Shown here one piece after another: positions 9,320-19,690 of a stretch of DNA of 32,471 nt (its first letter is position 1; each line of letters starts with the position of its first letter). The stretch lies in contig JAUZRV010000074.1 in NCBI GenBank assembly GCA_030950105.1, positions 1-32,471 of the forward strand. Reading direction: 5' to 3'. The DNA is from Rhodobacterales bacterium. GTDB lineage: Bacteria; Pseudomonadota; Alphaproteobacteria; Rhodobacterales; Rhodobacteraceae. The position numbers and the translations under genes are program-made. The notes beneath the pieces are model-generated. The model was given only the letters and a program-made list of their open reading frames with translations. It made no database searches and was not told where the DNA came from.

Positions 9320-10424
9320 GGCCCTCCTTAATGCTTATATCGACGCCAACATATTGTTGGGGGCCGGTTATTTGCTTTGGTCTTTTGCACGTTTTCTTAT
9401 TGTGCGGCTTGGGCTGCGCCGCGCCTATATCACACATCTCAAATTGCTTAACGGGGTGATGCTTGCCATCGTATTCTGTCCGATTGCAATTTATTTTATA
9501 ACGGCCTGGGTTGCGCAACCGACAATCAGTTTTTCGGACGTTGTCGTGGCGCAATATCTGGAAGGCAATGTTGATGTAACCGCGCTCCAGCTTGATCGTA
9601 TTCTCAAAATTCGCGAAGCCTTTGAACGTGATTTGGTAGACCTCGGGTCACCGCTCTCTATGGGGTTGGCAGTTCTCTTTATGACCGGCTTTATTGGCTT
9701 TGGTTTCAAGGTTTTGCGCAATGCGCTCCATTTGCGCCGCGCTCTGAATTCCTGTCGTCCGTGGCGAAAAATTGGCAGGGTGCAACTGTTGCTGAGCGAT
9801 CGCGCGCTGGTGCCGTATTCGACGCGCGGATTTGGCAAGCACTATATTGTGATGCCGACTGCGATGCTTGATCATTCTCATGATGTGCGTCTCGCGGTTG
9901 CGCATGAATTGCAACATTTTCGGCAGCGTGACGTGGAGTGGGCGATTGTTCTGGAGATCATGACGCCGTTTTTCTTCTGGAATCCGTTGTTTTTCATGTG
10001 GAAACGGGAAGTCATTCAATTGCGCGAATTTTCGTGTGATCAAAACCTGATCGCCCGAAACGGTGTCGATGTTCGCGCCTATTGCGAATGTCTATTGCGG
10101 GCGAGCCAGCGTAGCCTACGGGGCGCGCAGAATTTTACCATTGTCGCGCCAGCGGTGCCATTGGTAAAGACTGTGCCGCGCTCTGTAGGGGGCTTGGAAA
10201 GCCGAATTATGGCGCTTACCAGTGATCGTTCCGGTTGGTCGTCACGGCGGCTTTTCCAGATGACATTTTTCCCGTTGGCGCTGGCCATAATGGCGATTGG
10301 TGTCCTTATCCAGAGCCCTGCGGATTGGAGCCATGACCGTCTAATGCTATCGACCATTATCAATTTGGAACGCCTGGATATACACAACGCCGAGACCGCG
10401 CGCGCGAATTTCGGGTCGCGATAA
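9309..10424 (+). CDS. M56-family (BlaR1/MecR1-like) membrane metallopeptidase
   Basis: ATG 9309 overlaps the blaI-like stop; N-terminal TM helices; zinc motif 'HELQHFRQRDVEW' and 'LREFSCDQ'; no C-terminal penicillin-sensor domain. Confidence 0.82.
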   Translation: MLSEALLNAYIDANILLGAGYLLWSFARFLIVRLGLRRAYITHLKLLNGVMLAIVFCPIAIYFITAWVAQPTISFSDVVVAQYLEGNVDVTALQLDRILKIREAFERDLVDLGSPLSMGLAVLFMTGFIGFGFKVLRNALHLRRALNSCRPWRKIGRVQLLLSDRALVPYSTRGFGKHYIVMPTAMLDHSHDVRLAVAHELQHFRQRDVEWAIVLEIMTPFFFWNPLFFMWKREVIQLREFSCDQNLIARNGVDVRAYCECLLRASQRSLRGAQNFTIVAPAVPLVKTVPRSVGGLESRIMALTSDRSGWSSRRLFQMTFFPLALAIMAIGVLIQSPADWSHDRLMLSTIINLERLDIHNAETARANFGSR

Positions 10425-10624
10425 CGTGGGTGGTATCTGCCGGATTGGTGCCGCAACAAAACGGCGCGCGTGGGCAGGCGGCGGCGGTGGATGAACTGTG
10501 GGGGGCGGATGCAGTGCGCGACAGACGTGGGGCCGAAGCCCGCGCATTTGTGCGTAAAAATCACCTGCAGGATACCGCTACATCGACAAATTGGGCGCAA
10601 TTGTCAGCGTTGGAATGACGCGAC

Positions 10625-11320
10625 CTATACGCCGACGTATTGATGCAAAAGATCTTTGTCGGCGCGTAATTCTTGTGGTGTGACTGTGCGTGCATTTTGG
10701 CCATTTTTTACGAAAACGATGGTATCAGCGACCGCAAGAACCGCATCAACGCGCTGTTCCACAAGAATAATTGCGACATTTTTCTTTTTCAACGCCACCA
10801 CTGCATCCCGTATGAGCGCAATCATTGACGGTTGTAACCCTTCCGTCGGTTCGTCCAGAAGCAGCACTTTTGGCTCTAGGCAGAGTGCGCGGGCGGTGGC
10901 CAGCATTTGCTGTTCGCCCCCTGAAAGGGTCTCGGCGGGTTGATCAAGACGGTCACGTAATAGCGGGAACATATCAAGCACGTGATCAAGGGTTGCCGCC
11001 CCTTTGCCACGGGTCATAAGCCCGATTTGCAGGTTTTCCGACACGGTCATTTCGCCAAACAATCGCCGCCCCTGCGGAATATATCCAATGCCGCGTTTGG
11101 GCACTTGGTAGGCGGGCAACTGGGTGATGTCCGCGCCTTCCAAAGTGACTTGGCCAGAGGTTGCAGGGACCAGCCCCATGATGGTTTTCATCAAAGTTGT
11201 TTTACCGGCCCCGTTGCGCCCAAGAAGGCACAGGATTTCGCCAGCTTGCACCGAGAGAGAAAGATCCCGCAACACCTGCACACGTCCATATCCGGCATTG
11301 ATGTCGCGCAGTTCAAGCAT
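10625..11320 (-). CDS. livF: branched-chain amino acid-type ABC transporter ATP-binding protein
   Basis: ATG at 11320 (MLELRDINAGYGRVQVL); Walker A 'GRNGAGKTT', 'LSGGEQQMLATARAL', 'LLLDEPTEGLQP'. Confidence 0.85.
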   Translation of the reverse strand: MLELRDINAGYGRVQVLRDLSLSVQAGEILCLLGRNGAGKTTLMKTIMGLVPATSGQVTLEGADITQLPAYQVPKRGIGYIPQGRRLFGEMTVSENLQIGLMTRGKGAATLDHVLDMFPLLRDRLDQPAETLSGGEQQMLATARALCLEPKVLLLDEPTEGLQPSMIALIRDAVVALKKKNVAIILVEQRVDAVLAVADTIVFVKNGQNARTVTPQELRADKDLLHQYVGV

Positions 11321-12041
11321 CGTCGCCCCCCAAATAGGCCGTTTGCACTGCGGCATTGGCATGGATTTGTGCAGGCGTGCCTTCGGCGATGATCTCGCCA
11401 AAATTGAGCACGGTAATTTGGTCGGCCAGCGACATCACCACATCGATATTATGTTCGATCAGCAACACGGTTGTGGTTTGGGCGACATCTCGGATCAGGG
11501 TCTTGAAAGCGTCGATTTCACCATCGGAAAGGCCCTGCGTTGGTTCATCAAGAATGAGTAATTTCGGGGTCTGGCCAAGGCCCATAGCGATTTCAAGCAG
11601 GCGTTGATGCCCATAGGCAAGATCACCGGCAGTTTGATCGGAAAATGGGTGCAGGCCAACCCGGGCGAGCGCAATTTTAGTTTGTATTTTTAGGTTTTTA
11701 TCGGACCCAACATGGTGACGTTGCACCGCAAGGGCGACGTTTTCATAGACCGTGAGATTGGCGAAGATCGAGGTGATTTGAAACGTGTAGGCGATGCCAA
11801 GCGAAATCCGTTTGTGATCGGGCAGGGCGGTGACATCGGTGCCTTCAAATTCGATCACCCCGCTGGTCACGGGAATACGGCCACAGAGCATGGAAACAAA
11901 GGTGGTTTTCCCCGCGCCATTAGGCCCGATCAGGGCGCGAATTTCGCCTTTTGGCAGGATGAAATCAACGTTTTGGACCGCCTTGAGGCCGCCGTAGGTT
12001 TTGGAAACCGCACGTGTAGAGAGCAAAGTCACGGCAGCCAT
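11313..12041 (-). CDS. livG: branched-chain amino acid-type ABC transporter ATP-binding protein
   Basis: 'GPNGAGKTTFVSMLCG', 'LAYGHQRLLEIAMGL', 'LILDEPTQGLSDGE'; overlaps livF start; start may be 12050 or 12041. Confidence 0.85.
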   Translation of the reverse strand: MAAVTLLSTRAVSKTYGGLKAVQNVDFILPKGEIRALIGPNGAGKTTFVSMLCGRIPVTSGVIEFEGTDVTALPDHKRISLGIAYTFQITSIFANLTVYENVALAVQRHHVGSDKNLKIQTKIALARVGLHPFSDQTAGDLAYGHQRLLEIAMGLGQTPKLLILDEPTQGLSDGEIDAFKTLIRDVAQTTTVLLIEHNIDVVMSLADQITVLNFGEIIAEGTPAQIHANAAVQTAYLGGDDA

Positions 12042-12964
12042 TTTGCCCACCTTTCACGAACAATGCCGATCAACCCGTTGCGTGCAAACATGGTGAGCAG
12101 CACCAGAACCACGCCGACCACCAACATATAGGCATCGGTGACGGTGCTTGAGAGATCAATCAGGTAAAACATGAACAATGTGCCTATAAACGGGCCAATC
12201 ACGGTGCCAGCCCCGCCCAACAACACCCAGAGGAGCGGGAAAATTGAATAGGGAACCTGGGCAAAACTCGCCCCGACATAGCCAAACAGGATGCCGTAAC
12301 TTGCCCCCGCCGCGCCCGAAACCGTCCCCGAGAGAACGACAGAAAGCAATTTGTGCCGCCATGTGTCATAGCCAAGCATTTTGGCGCGCGGTTCATTTTC
12401 ACGGATGGCAATAAAGACGCGGCCAATGTTTGATTGCACAAGCTTCAAAGTGCCGATCAGGACAGTGGAAAACAGCACAAGGGCGGCGAAATAGCGGATG
12501 GTCGGATCCGATAGATCAAGGCCGAATATATGGCGCACCGATTGTTGAATGACAAAGCCTTCGTCGCCACGGGTATAGGGGTTGAAATAAAGGATAACCA
12601 AGAAAATAGTCTGTGAAAACATCAAGGTAACGATCATGAAGGCGACGCCAAGGGTGCGCAACGCCAACAGGCCGACCACAAGGGAAAGTGTGAGAGACGC
12701 AAACAAACCCATGCCGAAAGCAGGGCCAACACCCATGCCGAGGAATTGCACCGAAAGGCCCATACCGTAAAGGCCAGCAGCGAAAAACATCGCGTGTCCA
12801 AGGCTTAACAATCCAGTGTAGCCGAACATGATATTATAGCCCATGGCGTAGGTCGCCATCACCATAATGCGGGCCATATTTCCGTGATGATAGGCCGGAA
12901 GGACAAATTGCAGCACGATGAGCAGGGCAATCAGGCCAAGATGGAGAGCGATGGATTTTCTCAT
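12029..12964 (-). CDS. livM: branched-chain amino acid-type ABC permease
   Basis: Multi-TM; 'GYNIMFGYTGLLSLGHAMFFAAGLYG' LivM-like; overlapping gene ends. Confidence 0.85.
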   Translation of the reverse strand: MRKSIALHLGLIALLIVLQFVLPAYHHGNMARIMVMATYAMGYNIMFGYTGLLSLGHAMFFAAGLYGMGLSVQFLGMGVGPAFGMGLFASLTLSLVVGLLALRTLGVAFMIVTLMFSQTIFLVILYFNPYTRGDEGFVIQQSVRHIFGLDLSDPTIRYFAALVLFSTVLIGTLKLVQSNIGRVFIAIRENEPRAKMLGYDTWRHKLLSVVLSGTVSGAAGASYGILFGYVGASFAQVPYSIFPLLWVLLGGAGTVIGPFIGTLFMFYLIDLSSTVTDAYMLVVGVVLVLLTMFARNGLIGIVRERWAKWLP

Positions 12965-13887
12965 GCTGGTTTGGCCCCGAATAATCCGTTGGGGCGATAA
13001 ACCAATACCATCGCAACCAGCAACGTCGCCAGTATCTTGGCCAGTGTCGGCGTGAAAAATACCGAAATGATCCCATCACTCATCCCGATCAAAATGGCGG
13101 CGACCACTGTGCCACGGAGGGAGCCAAGCCCGCCAATAATCACCACGATAAATGACAGCAGCAGCGGATCGTCCCCCATCAAATAATGCGCCTGCTGGAT
13201 CGGCACCACCAGAACCGCCCCCAAAGCGGCAAGGGCCGCCCCCATGCCGAACACCAAGGCGTAGACTTTTTCAACCGGGATACCAAAGGCTTGGGCGGTT
13301 TCCCCGTCAAGTTGCGTGGCGCGCAGGATCAAGCCGAGTTTGCTTTTGGCCATCAGCATCCAGAGCGCCAGAAGCGTGACAATCGCGGCGGCAATGACAA
13401 AAAGTTTGTAACTTGTTGTGCTTAACCCCCACGGCCAATACATTGATAGGCCGCCATCGGTAAATTCAAACCACGGCAGGGCAAGGCGGGTGTTAAAGGG
13501 CGGCGCAACCGGGTGGGCATCGGGACCATAGGTCATCAATGTGACCTGCTGGATGATATAAAGCAGGCCGATGGTGGCAACAATCGTGCGCTCGGGATCA
13601 TAATCAATGCGCCGCAACACGAGCCAATCGGCGAGGGCGGCGAGCAGTCCCACCAGAAGCGGGGCAATAATCAGCGCGGCCATAAATCCTATTGCCGCAC
13701 TGCCACCAATCATCGAGGTGACAAACCACGCCAGAACCGCGCCGAGCATGTAAAATTCGCCGTGCGCCACATTGACCACCCGCATGACGCCAAAAACCAA
13801 CGACAACCCAAGGGCGGTCAAGGTTAAAACCGACGCCTGCACCAACCCTTCCAGGGTGGCAAGCAAAAGGTGGGGGCCAAATTCCAT
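12961..13887 (-). CDS. livH: branched-chain amino acid-type ABC permease
   Basis: 'LTALGLSLVFGVMRVVNVAHGEFYMLGAVLAW' LivH signature; 4-nt overlap with livM. Confidence 0.87.
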   Translation of the reverse strand: MEFGPHLLLATLEGLVQASVLTLTALGLSLVFGVMRVVNVAHGEFYMLGAVLAWFVTSMIGGSAAIGFMAALIIAPLLVGLLAALADWLVLRRIDYDPERTIVATIGLLYIIQQVTLMTYGPDAHPVAPPFNTRLALPWFEFTDGGLSMYWPWGLSTTSYKLFVIAAAIVTLLALWMLMAKSKLGLILRATQLDGETAQAFGIPVEKVYALVFGMGAALAALGAVLVVPIQQAHYLMGDDPLLLSFIVVIIGGLGSLRGTVVAAILIGMSDGIISVFFTPTLAKILATLLVAMVLVYRPNGLFGAKPA

Positions 13888-13913
13888 AACTGTGCTCGAT
13901 CAGGTGGCCGATT

Positions 13914-13973
13914 GGACGGCGCGTTTCCCCCCCGTGAAGGGGAGGATTTAAGGGGCAGGCGGTAAAACCGTCC
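13914..13973 (-). promoter_or_regulatory. composite intercistronic stem-loop between SBP gene and livH
   Basis: Outer arms GGACGG/CCGTCC (13914-13919 / 13968-13973) enclosing CCCC-GTGAA-GGGG; alternative CGGT-AAA-ACCG hairpin at 13960-13970. Confidence 0.45.
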
Positions 13974-13976
13974 GGT

Positions 13977-15269
13977 TTAGAACGATTGCGCGGTGTAATC
14001 GACTTCGTCAGGGTAAAGCCCGTCTTCAATCGACGTGGTGTGTTGCACAACCAGTTTGCCGCCTTCGACCTTGGAAATATATTGCGGGCCAAACACCTGA
14101 TGGGTTTTGCCGTTAAACAATTTCGCGCCTTGGGGATGTTCGCGCCCCTCGGGCATGTCGGTGATCGCTTCGACCGCTTCAATCAGGGATTGACGATCAG
14201 CCGGACCTTTGTATCCAGATGCTTCCATCCCGTCCTTGATGGTATAAAGCGTTTCCCAGCAGCCAAACATATGGGCATAGGTCGAAACGTCTTTTGGATC
14301 GTCAAGTGACGCGCCTTTGTCGTCGATGCCAATGGCGGCGCGATAGAATTTATCAGCGTCGGTTTGGTTGCTCTGGGCGTAGCGCGGCATGCCTTCCCAA
14401 AAATGGGTGCCCTCAAGGAATTCAAGCCCCGGCGAGGCGAAATCAACCGCTTCGAGAGAGTCGATAAAGCCGAAAATTTCCGGGTGGCTCGGCCCGAAAA
14501 ATTCACCCAGCTCTTTGACGAATGTCAGAACCGAAGGGCCAACCATGACGTGATAGATGACTTCGGTTTCGCGCGGGATTTGCGGGAAATATTTGGTGAA
14601 CGAGGTTTCGGTGGGGGGGATGGCGAGTTTTGCAATCACCTCGCCGCCCTGTGCGGCAATTGCTTCGCTAAAGAAATCACGGTGGTTATGACCAAAGGCG
14701 AAATCAGGGTAAATCATGGTGACTTTTTTGCCAAGGTTATCGGCCACAAAAGGTGCCATCGCCTGCACCTGTGATTTTACATCGGTGATTCCGGGTTGCA
14801 ATGTATAGCGGTTGAGCATGCCCGAGGCGACATGATGGCCCTCGGAGACCACAAAATAAGGTAGCTTAAGTTCGGCGGCGCGCGGCGCGGACCCGATGAC
14901 CACATGCGAAAACAACGTGCCATAGGCAATGTCGCAACCATGTTGGTTGGCAAATTTTTCGAGAACCTCGGCGCCGCGTTTGGGATCGGTGCCATCGTCT
15001 TCGGCGACGATTCCAATCGGGCGACCATTGATACCACCGGCGTCATTGATAACCTTGGCAGCGGCGTTTGTGGTGCGTTCATACCAGCGGCCATAGGCGG
15101 CTCCGATGCCGGTGCGGTGCACTTGAAAGCCGATTTTGATCGGGGCATCCGATCCGGCATGGGCGTAGCGGGCGAAATTGGGTAGCGCAGTTGCAGCCCC
15201 CGCAGCGGCAAGGCCGGTCAGAACATTGCGTCGGGTCGGTGCCGCGCTTAAAAGAGTTTTCGATTTCAT
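13977..15269 (-). CDS. branched-chain amino acid/amide-type ABC substrate-binding protein, probable Tat signal
   Basis: ATG at 15269 (15272 is TTG); N-terminus '..SAAPTRRNVLTGLAAAGAATAL'; periplasmic binding fold 'GINGRPIGIVAEDDGTDPKRGAEVLEKF'. Confidence 0.83.
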   Translation of the reverse strand: MKSKTLLSAAPTRRNVLTGLAAAGAATALPNFARYAHAGSDAPIKIGFQVHRTGIGAAYGRWYERTTNAAAKVINDAGGINGRPIGIVAEDDGTDPKRGAEVLEKFANQHGCDIAYGTLFSHVVIGSAPRAAELKLPYFVVSEGHHVASGMLNRYTLQPGITDVKSQVQAMAPFVADNLGKKVTMIYPDFAFGHNHRDFFSEAIAAQGGEVIAKLAIPPTETSFTKYFPQIPRETEVIYHVMVGPSVLTFVKELGEFFGPSHPEIFGFIDSLEAVDFASPGLEFLEGTHFWEGMPRYAQSNQTDADKFYRAAIGIDDKGASLDDPKDVSTYAHMFGCWETLYTIKDGMEASGYKGPADRQSLIEAVEAITDMPEGREHPQGAKLFNGKTHQVFGPQYISKVEGGKLVVQHTTSIEDGLYPDEVDYTAQSF

Positions 15270-15500
15270 CAATTCAATCTCCCCTAATGGTTTTGTTTTT
15301 TGTAAAAACTTAATTAGGGCGAGTATTCACAAATCAGGAAACAATGCAAAGAAATTTGATTGTATACGAACAAGTTTTGCCGTTCCCACAGGTAAATGTG
15401 CATTGTGGTGCGTGCGTGGAAAATCACACGTTATATTCATAAACGGTTGAAGTAAAACAGGTTTTGCGTTTGGGATGAGATGAAAAATCGGGCCTTTCCG

Positions 15501-16805
15501 TTAAACAAACCGGTTCACATAATTTTCCAGTATTTCCTGCCTTCCAGACGATGGAACCGGATTAATATTGTCTCGCAGCACCCGTTCAGTGATGCTCTCT
15601 AGGGACGCCCCGGAGAGCATTTCTTGTGCGTCAGGGGTTTTCCAACCGGCATAGCGCGTCGCCTGTGCCGTCGCCAATCCGCCATCCATCATCATAGCAG
15701 CTGCGGCTTTGAACCCGCGCGCGCAAATATCCATGCCGCCAACATGGGCGGCAATCAAATCCACCGGATCAAGCGATTGGCGGCGTAACTTTGCATCAAA
15801 ATTGGTGCCACCGCTGGTAAACCCGCCCGCGTTCAGGATGTGATAATAGGCGAGGGCCACTTCGGGCACATTGTTCGGGAATTGGTCGGTATCCCATCCC
15901 GATTGGTAGTCATTCCGGTTCATATCAATAGATCCAAACACATCGTTGGCAACCGCCACCGCAATTTCATGTTCAAAAGAATGTCCCGCCAATATTGCAT
16001 GACCCTGTTCAAGGTTGAGCTTCACTTCACCTTCAAGCCCATATTTTTGCAGGAAACTATAACAGGTCGCGGCATCATAATCATATTGATGTTTTGAGGG
16101 TTCCTGCGGCTTTGGCTCCATCAGGATCGCGCCTTTAAATCCGATTTTATGTTTGTATTCGAACACCATATTAAGGAACCGGCCCATGTGGTCCATTTCG
16201 GCGCGCATATCGGTATTGAGCAGAGTTTCGTAACCTTCGCGTCCCCCCCAAAGCACATAATTTTCACCACGCAGTTTATGGGTAGCATCCATGCAGGTTT
16301 TAACGGTTGCGGCACTATAGGCAAAAACATCAGGATCGGGATTGGTCGCCGCACCTGCCATAAAGCGGCGATTGGAAAACAGGTTAGCCGTGCCCCAGAG
16401 CAGGCGAGTATCGCAGTTTTCCATTTTGGCGGCAAAATAATCGACGATTTCATTGAGGTTGCGGGTGCTTTCGGCAAAATCGGCCCCTTCGGGGCGCACA
16501 TCGGCATCATGAAAACAGAAAAACGGCGCGCCAAGAATATCAAACATCTCGAACGCCACATCGGCTTTGTGTCGGGCGTGGTCCATCGTGTCGCCAAACC
16601 ACGGGCGTTGGAATGTTTCACCACCAAACGGGTCGGTGCCGGGCCAGGCGAAAGAGTGCCAATAGGCGACGGCAAAACGCAGATGGTCGCGCATCGGTTT
16701 GCCCATGACCATCTCGTCGGCGTTGTAATGTTTGAAGGAAAGGGCAGAGTTGCCGTCCTGGCCTTCATATTCGATCCGCGTAATATCGCCAAAAAAATCG
16801 GTCAT
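15501..16805 (-). CDS. xylA: xylose isomerase
   Basis: 434 aa; '[12 protein letters not shown]', '[17 protein letters not shown]', '[15 protein letters not shown]', '[17 protein letters not shown]'. Confidence 0.95.
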   Translation of the reverse strand: MTDFFGDITRIEYEGQDGNSALSFKHYNADEMVMGKPMRDHLRFAVAYWHSFAWPGTDPFGGETFQRPWFGDTMDHARHKADVAFEMFDILGAPFFCFHDADVRPEGADFAESTRNLNEIVDYFAAKMENCDTRLLWGTANLFSNRRFMAGAATNPDPDVFAYSAATVKTCMDATHKLRGENYVLWGGREGYETLLNTDMRAEMDHMGRFLNMVFEYKHKIGFKGAILMEPKPQEPSKHQYDYDAATCYSFLQKYGLEGEVKLNLEQGHAILAGHSFEHEIAVAVANDVFGSIDMNRNDYQSGWDTDQFPNNVPEVALAYYHILNAGGFTSGGTNFDAKLRRQSLDPVDLIAAHVGGMDICARGFKAAAAMMMDGGLATAQATRYAGWKTPDAQEMLSGASLESITERVLRDNINPVPSSGRQEILENYVNRFV

Positions 16806-16806
16806 A

Positions 16807-18270
16807 TCAGTGTCCTTTTGGGGCCGGATAGGCCGATTTGAAATGTTGGTATTTTGCGTGAAATGGTGCGGTCATTTCCGTTACAGGCAATATGGTTTCG
16901 GCAATTTGCGGAGGCGTGCAGACGTCGTTTGCAGCCGCTTTTGTTGCCGCCATAAGGCCGAGCCGCGCCGCGCCTAGGGCGGCCCCGAAATCGCCGGCAA
17001 CAGGAATATCAACCGGAATATCGAGAATTGTGGCGATGGCTTTAAGCCAGTAACGGGATTGCGCGCCGCCACCCACCGCCAATACCCGTTCGATATTAGT
17101 GCCCGCACGGTGCAAAGCGGCCAAATTGTCGGCAAAGGCAAAGCCGACACCTTCGATAACGGCCCGGGTGAGGCTCTCTCGGGTATCATTATGGGACAGC
17201 CCGAGAAAACTGCCGCGAATTTTTGCGTCGTTGTGCGGGGTGCGTTCCCCGCCGAGGTATGGTAAAAACATTGCGTTTCCGGGGGGGCGCAAACTGTCCC
17301 CCAATGTGGTGGTAAGCGCTTCGGGGGACTTTCCGGTGATTTTCCCATACCATCCCAAAGAGTCCACGGCCGACAGAATAACGCCCATTTGGTGCCAACG
17401 ATCAGGCAGCGCATGGCAAAACGTATGGACCGCACTTTCCGGGTTCGGCAAATATGAATCATTGGCCGCAAAAACAACGCCCGATGTGCCCAATGACAAA
17501 AATGCCTGACCCGCTTTGATCACGCCCATTCCTATCGCCGAGGCGGCATTGTCACCGGCCCCCCCCGCCACGATAATGCCTTTGGGAAGGCCCCAGAGAT
17601 CCGCCAATACATCGCGCAATATTCCGCCTTCTGCGTTGCCCTCGACAAGGGTAGGCATTTGCGCGCGTGTCATTTGGGATGCCCGCAAAAGAGCATCCGA
17701 CCAATCACGGGTCTCCACATTGAGCCAGCTTGTTCCGGCGCTATCCGACATGTCCGAAATCGTTTCGCCCGTCAGCCACAAACGTAAATAATCTTTTGGT
17801 AGCAACACCTTGTTGATATTTTCAAAAATCTCCGGCTCATGGTGTTTCACCCACATGAGTTTTGGAGCGGTAAAACCGGGAAAGACAATATTCCCCGAAA
17901 TTTCTCGAAAACCGGGTTGGGCATCAAGAGCCGCGGCCTCGTCGAAACTTCGGGTATCGTTCCATAAAATACAGGGTCGCAAAGGCTGCCCCATGCGATC
18001 AATCAGTGTCGCACCGTGCATTTGCCCAGAGAGACCGATACCGTGCAAAGCGCCCATTTCGACAGGGAAATCCCGTGTAAGTTGGTTAAAAACCGCCTTG
18101 GCAGCGGTGATCCATCTTTCCGGGTTTTGCTCGGACCAGCCTTCGTTTGGCCGCTCTACCGTTAAAGGCGCGTTGGCAAAGCCGATGTTGCGCCCTTGTG
18201 AGTCGATCAACATCCCTTTGAGGCCGGATGTGCCCAGATCAAGGCCAAGATACACGCTGCGATCCCCCAT
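16807..18270 (-). CDS. xylB: xylulokinase
   Basis: FGGY kinase '[17 protein letters not shown]', '[13 protein letters not shown]', 'GGGAQSRYW'; ATG at 18270 (track start 18321 is TTG). Confidence 0.93.
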   Translation of the reverse strand: MGDRSVYLGLDLGTSGLKGMLIDSQGRNIGFANAPLTVERPNEGWSEQNPERWITAAKAVFNQLTRDFPVEMGALHGIGLSGQMHGATLIDRMGQPLRPCILWNDTRSFDEAAALDAQPGFREISGNIVFPGFTAPKLMWVKHHEPEIFENINKVLLPKDYLRLWLTGETISDMSDSAGTSWLNVETRDWSDALLRASQMTRAQMPTLVEGNAEGGILRDVLADLWGLPKGIIVAGGAGDNAASAIGMGVIKAGQAFLSLGTSGVVFAANDSYLPNPESAVHTFCHALPDRWHQMGVILSAVDSLGWYGKITGKSPEALTTTLGDSLRPPGNAMFLPYLGGERTPHNDAKIRGSFLGLSHNDTRESLTRAVIEGVGFAFADNLAALHRAGTNIERVLAVGGGAQSRYWLKAIATILDIPVDIPVAGDFGAALGAARLGLMAATKAAANDVCTPPQIAETILPVTEMTAPFHAKYQHFKSAYPAPKGH

Positions 18271-18323
18271 TCCCCAAGACGCCAAGATTGCGCGGTTGCA
18301 ATCTTTCTTTCTGAATGGCAAAA

Positions 18324-18346
18324 TTTATTTTGATGAGCAAATTAAA
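18324..18346. promoter_or_regulatory. candidate ROK operator site 2: TTTATTTTG-ATGAG-CAAATTAAA
   Basis: 20 of 23 positions identical to the perfect palindrome at 22559-22581; 8 of 9 arm positions complementary; between xylB and the divergent di-heme gene. Confidence 0.6.
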
Positions 18347-19667
18347 TAGATATAGATATTGCGGTTCTGCCGTCCTAATTGTTGCGATTGCGGGCATTTT
18401 ATCATCCCTAGCGAACGCCGGAGATCGGCCAAAATTCCCCCCCGCCAATTTTGCCAACGCGCCGCGGGCAAACGTCGCCCTTGGCCAACTGTTGTTTTAT
18501 GACAAGATCTTAAGCGGCAATCGCAATATTGCCTGCGCGACCTGTCATCACCCAAAATTCGGAACATCGGACGGGGTTTCATTGGCGTTGGGTGAAGGGG
18601 CGACAGGTCTTGGAACCGCGCGTCGTGTTGATCCCGAGGCTGTCCCGGAGCAGCGTGTCGGGCGTAATGCGCCTGCTTTGTTCAATCTCGGGGCCGCAGA
18701 ATTTACGTCGCTGTTTCATGATGGCCGACTTGAACGGGATGCTGGTGGGGCGGGTGGGTTACGCACGCCTCTGGCCGCTGAAATGGCGGAAAAATTCAAC
18801 AATGTTCTATCGGCGCAAGCGATGTTTCCGGTGTTGTCTGGCGATGAAATGGCGGGGCAGTATTCGGAAAATGACGTGTCCAAAGCGGTGCGCAAGGGGC
18901 TTTTGGCACAGACGGGCGGCGCGTGGGATATTATTGCTTTGCGGGTTGATGAAATACCCGAATATCGCAGGGCGTTTGATGGCGCTATCGGAAAGCGGCC
19001 GGTAAAATTCACCGATATCGCCAATATGATTGCCGATTTTATTGCATTTGAATGGCGCGCGGACCAAAGCCCCTTTGACCGCTATTTGGCAGGGGGCACT
19101 TTGTCGGTCGACGCGGCAAAAGGGTTGGATTTGTTTTATGGCAAGGCGGGATGCGCCACCTGTCATGCGGGCCGGTTTCAAACCGATCACGGTTTCCACG
19201 CCATTGCCATGCCGCAAATAGGGCCGGGGAAATCGGCCCGTTTTGAAGGTCACAATCGTGATATCGGAAGGATGCGGGTCACAGGTGATCCTTCGGATAT
19301 ATATCGGTTCCGAACACCGTCGTTGCGCAATATTACGGCCACCGCGCCCTATGGCCATGATGGTGCCTACGCGACGTTGGAGGCGGTGTTGCGCCACCAT
19401 CTTGATCCGGTAAACGCGCTTTATTCTTATGACCGGACGCAGGCAGTTTTACCGGCACTATCGGGTGCACAGGACTGGGCTATTCTTGAGGATGCAAATG
19501 AAATGGCGCGCATTGCACAGGCCAATGAACTTGCGCCAATAGGGTTGGAGGACCACGAAATTAAGGCGTTACTGACATTTTTACAGGCGCTTACGGATGA
19601 TGTTTCTTTGGTCGGGAGAATGGGGGTTCCCAACACCGTGCCAAGTGGCCTGCCCGTATCGGATTGA
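18333..19667 (+). CDS. exported di-heme c-type cytochrome, MauG/MbnH/bacterial CCP family
   Basis: Signal peptide 'CGSAVLIVAIAGILSSLANAGD'; two CxxCH motifs 'IACATCHHPKFG' and 'GCATCHAGRF'; 'FHDGRLERD', 'RFRTPSLRNITATAPYGHDGAYATLEAVLRHH'; start 18333 or 18315. Confidence 0.85.
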   Translation: MSKLNRYRYCGSAVLIVAIAGILSSLANAGDRPKFPPANFANAPRANVALGQLLFYDKILSGNRNIACATCHHPKFGTSDGVSLALGEGATGLGTARRVDPEAVPEQRVGRNAPALFNLGAAEFTSLFHDGRLERDAGGAGGLRTPLAAEMAEKFNNVLSAQAMFPVLSGDEMAGQYSENDVSKAVRKGLLAQTGGAWDIIALRVDEIPEYRRAFDGAIGKRPVKFTDIANMIADFIAFEWRADQSPFDRYLAGGTLSVDAAKGLDLFYGKAGCATCHAGRFQTDHGFHAIAMPQIGPGKSARFEGHNRDIGRMRVTGDPSDIYRFRTPSLRNITATAPYGHDGAYATLEAVLRHHLDPVNALYSYDRTQAVLPALSGAQDWAILEDANEMARIAQANELAPIGLEDHEIKALLTFLQALTDDVSLVGRMGVPNTVPSGLPVSD

Positions 19668-19690
19668 ATTCTGTTAAAAAAATCATTTAA

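Noticed and set aside
10430-10618. 62-aa ORF after the M56 peptidase as a confident gene
   Set aside because: GTG start, no family resemblance, low-complexity composition; retained only as a question within the BlaI-M56 finding
15361-15370. TGTATACGAA as a GntR-type operator upstream of the minus-strand SBP gene
   Set aside because: Only a 6-bp GTATAC core is symmetrical; no second copy or linked GntR regulator in the window
16149-16841. Plus-strand 230-aa ORF opposite xylA
   Set aside because: Mirror of the strongly conserved xylose isomerase gene; no independent support
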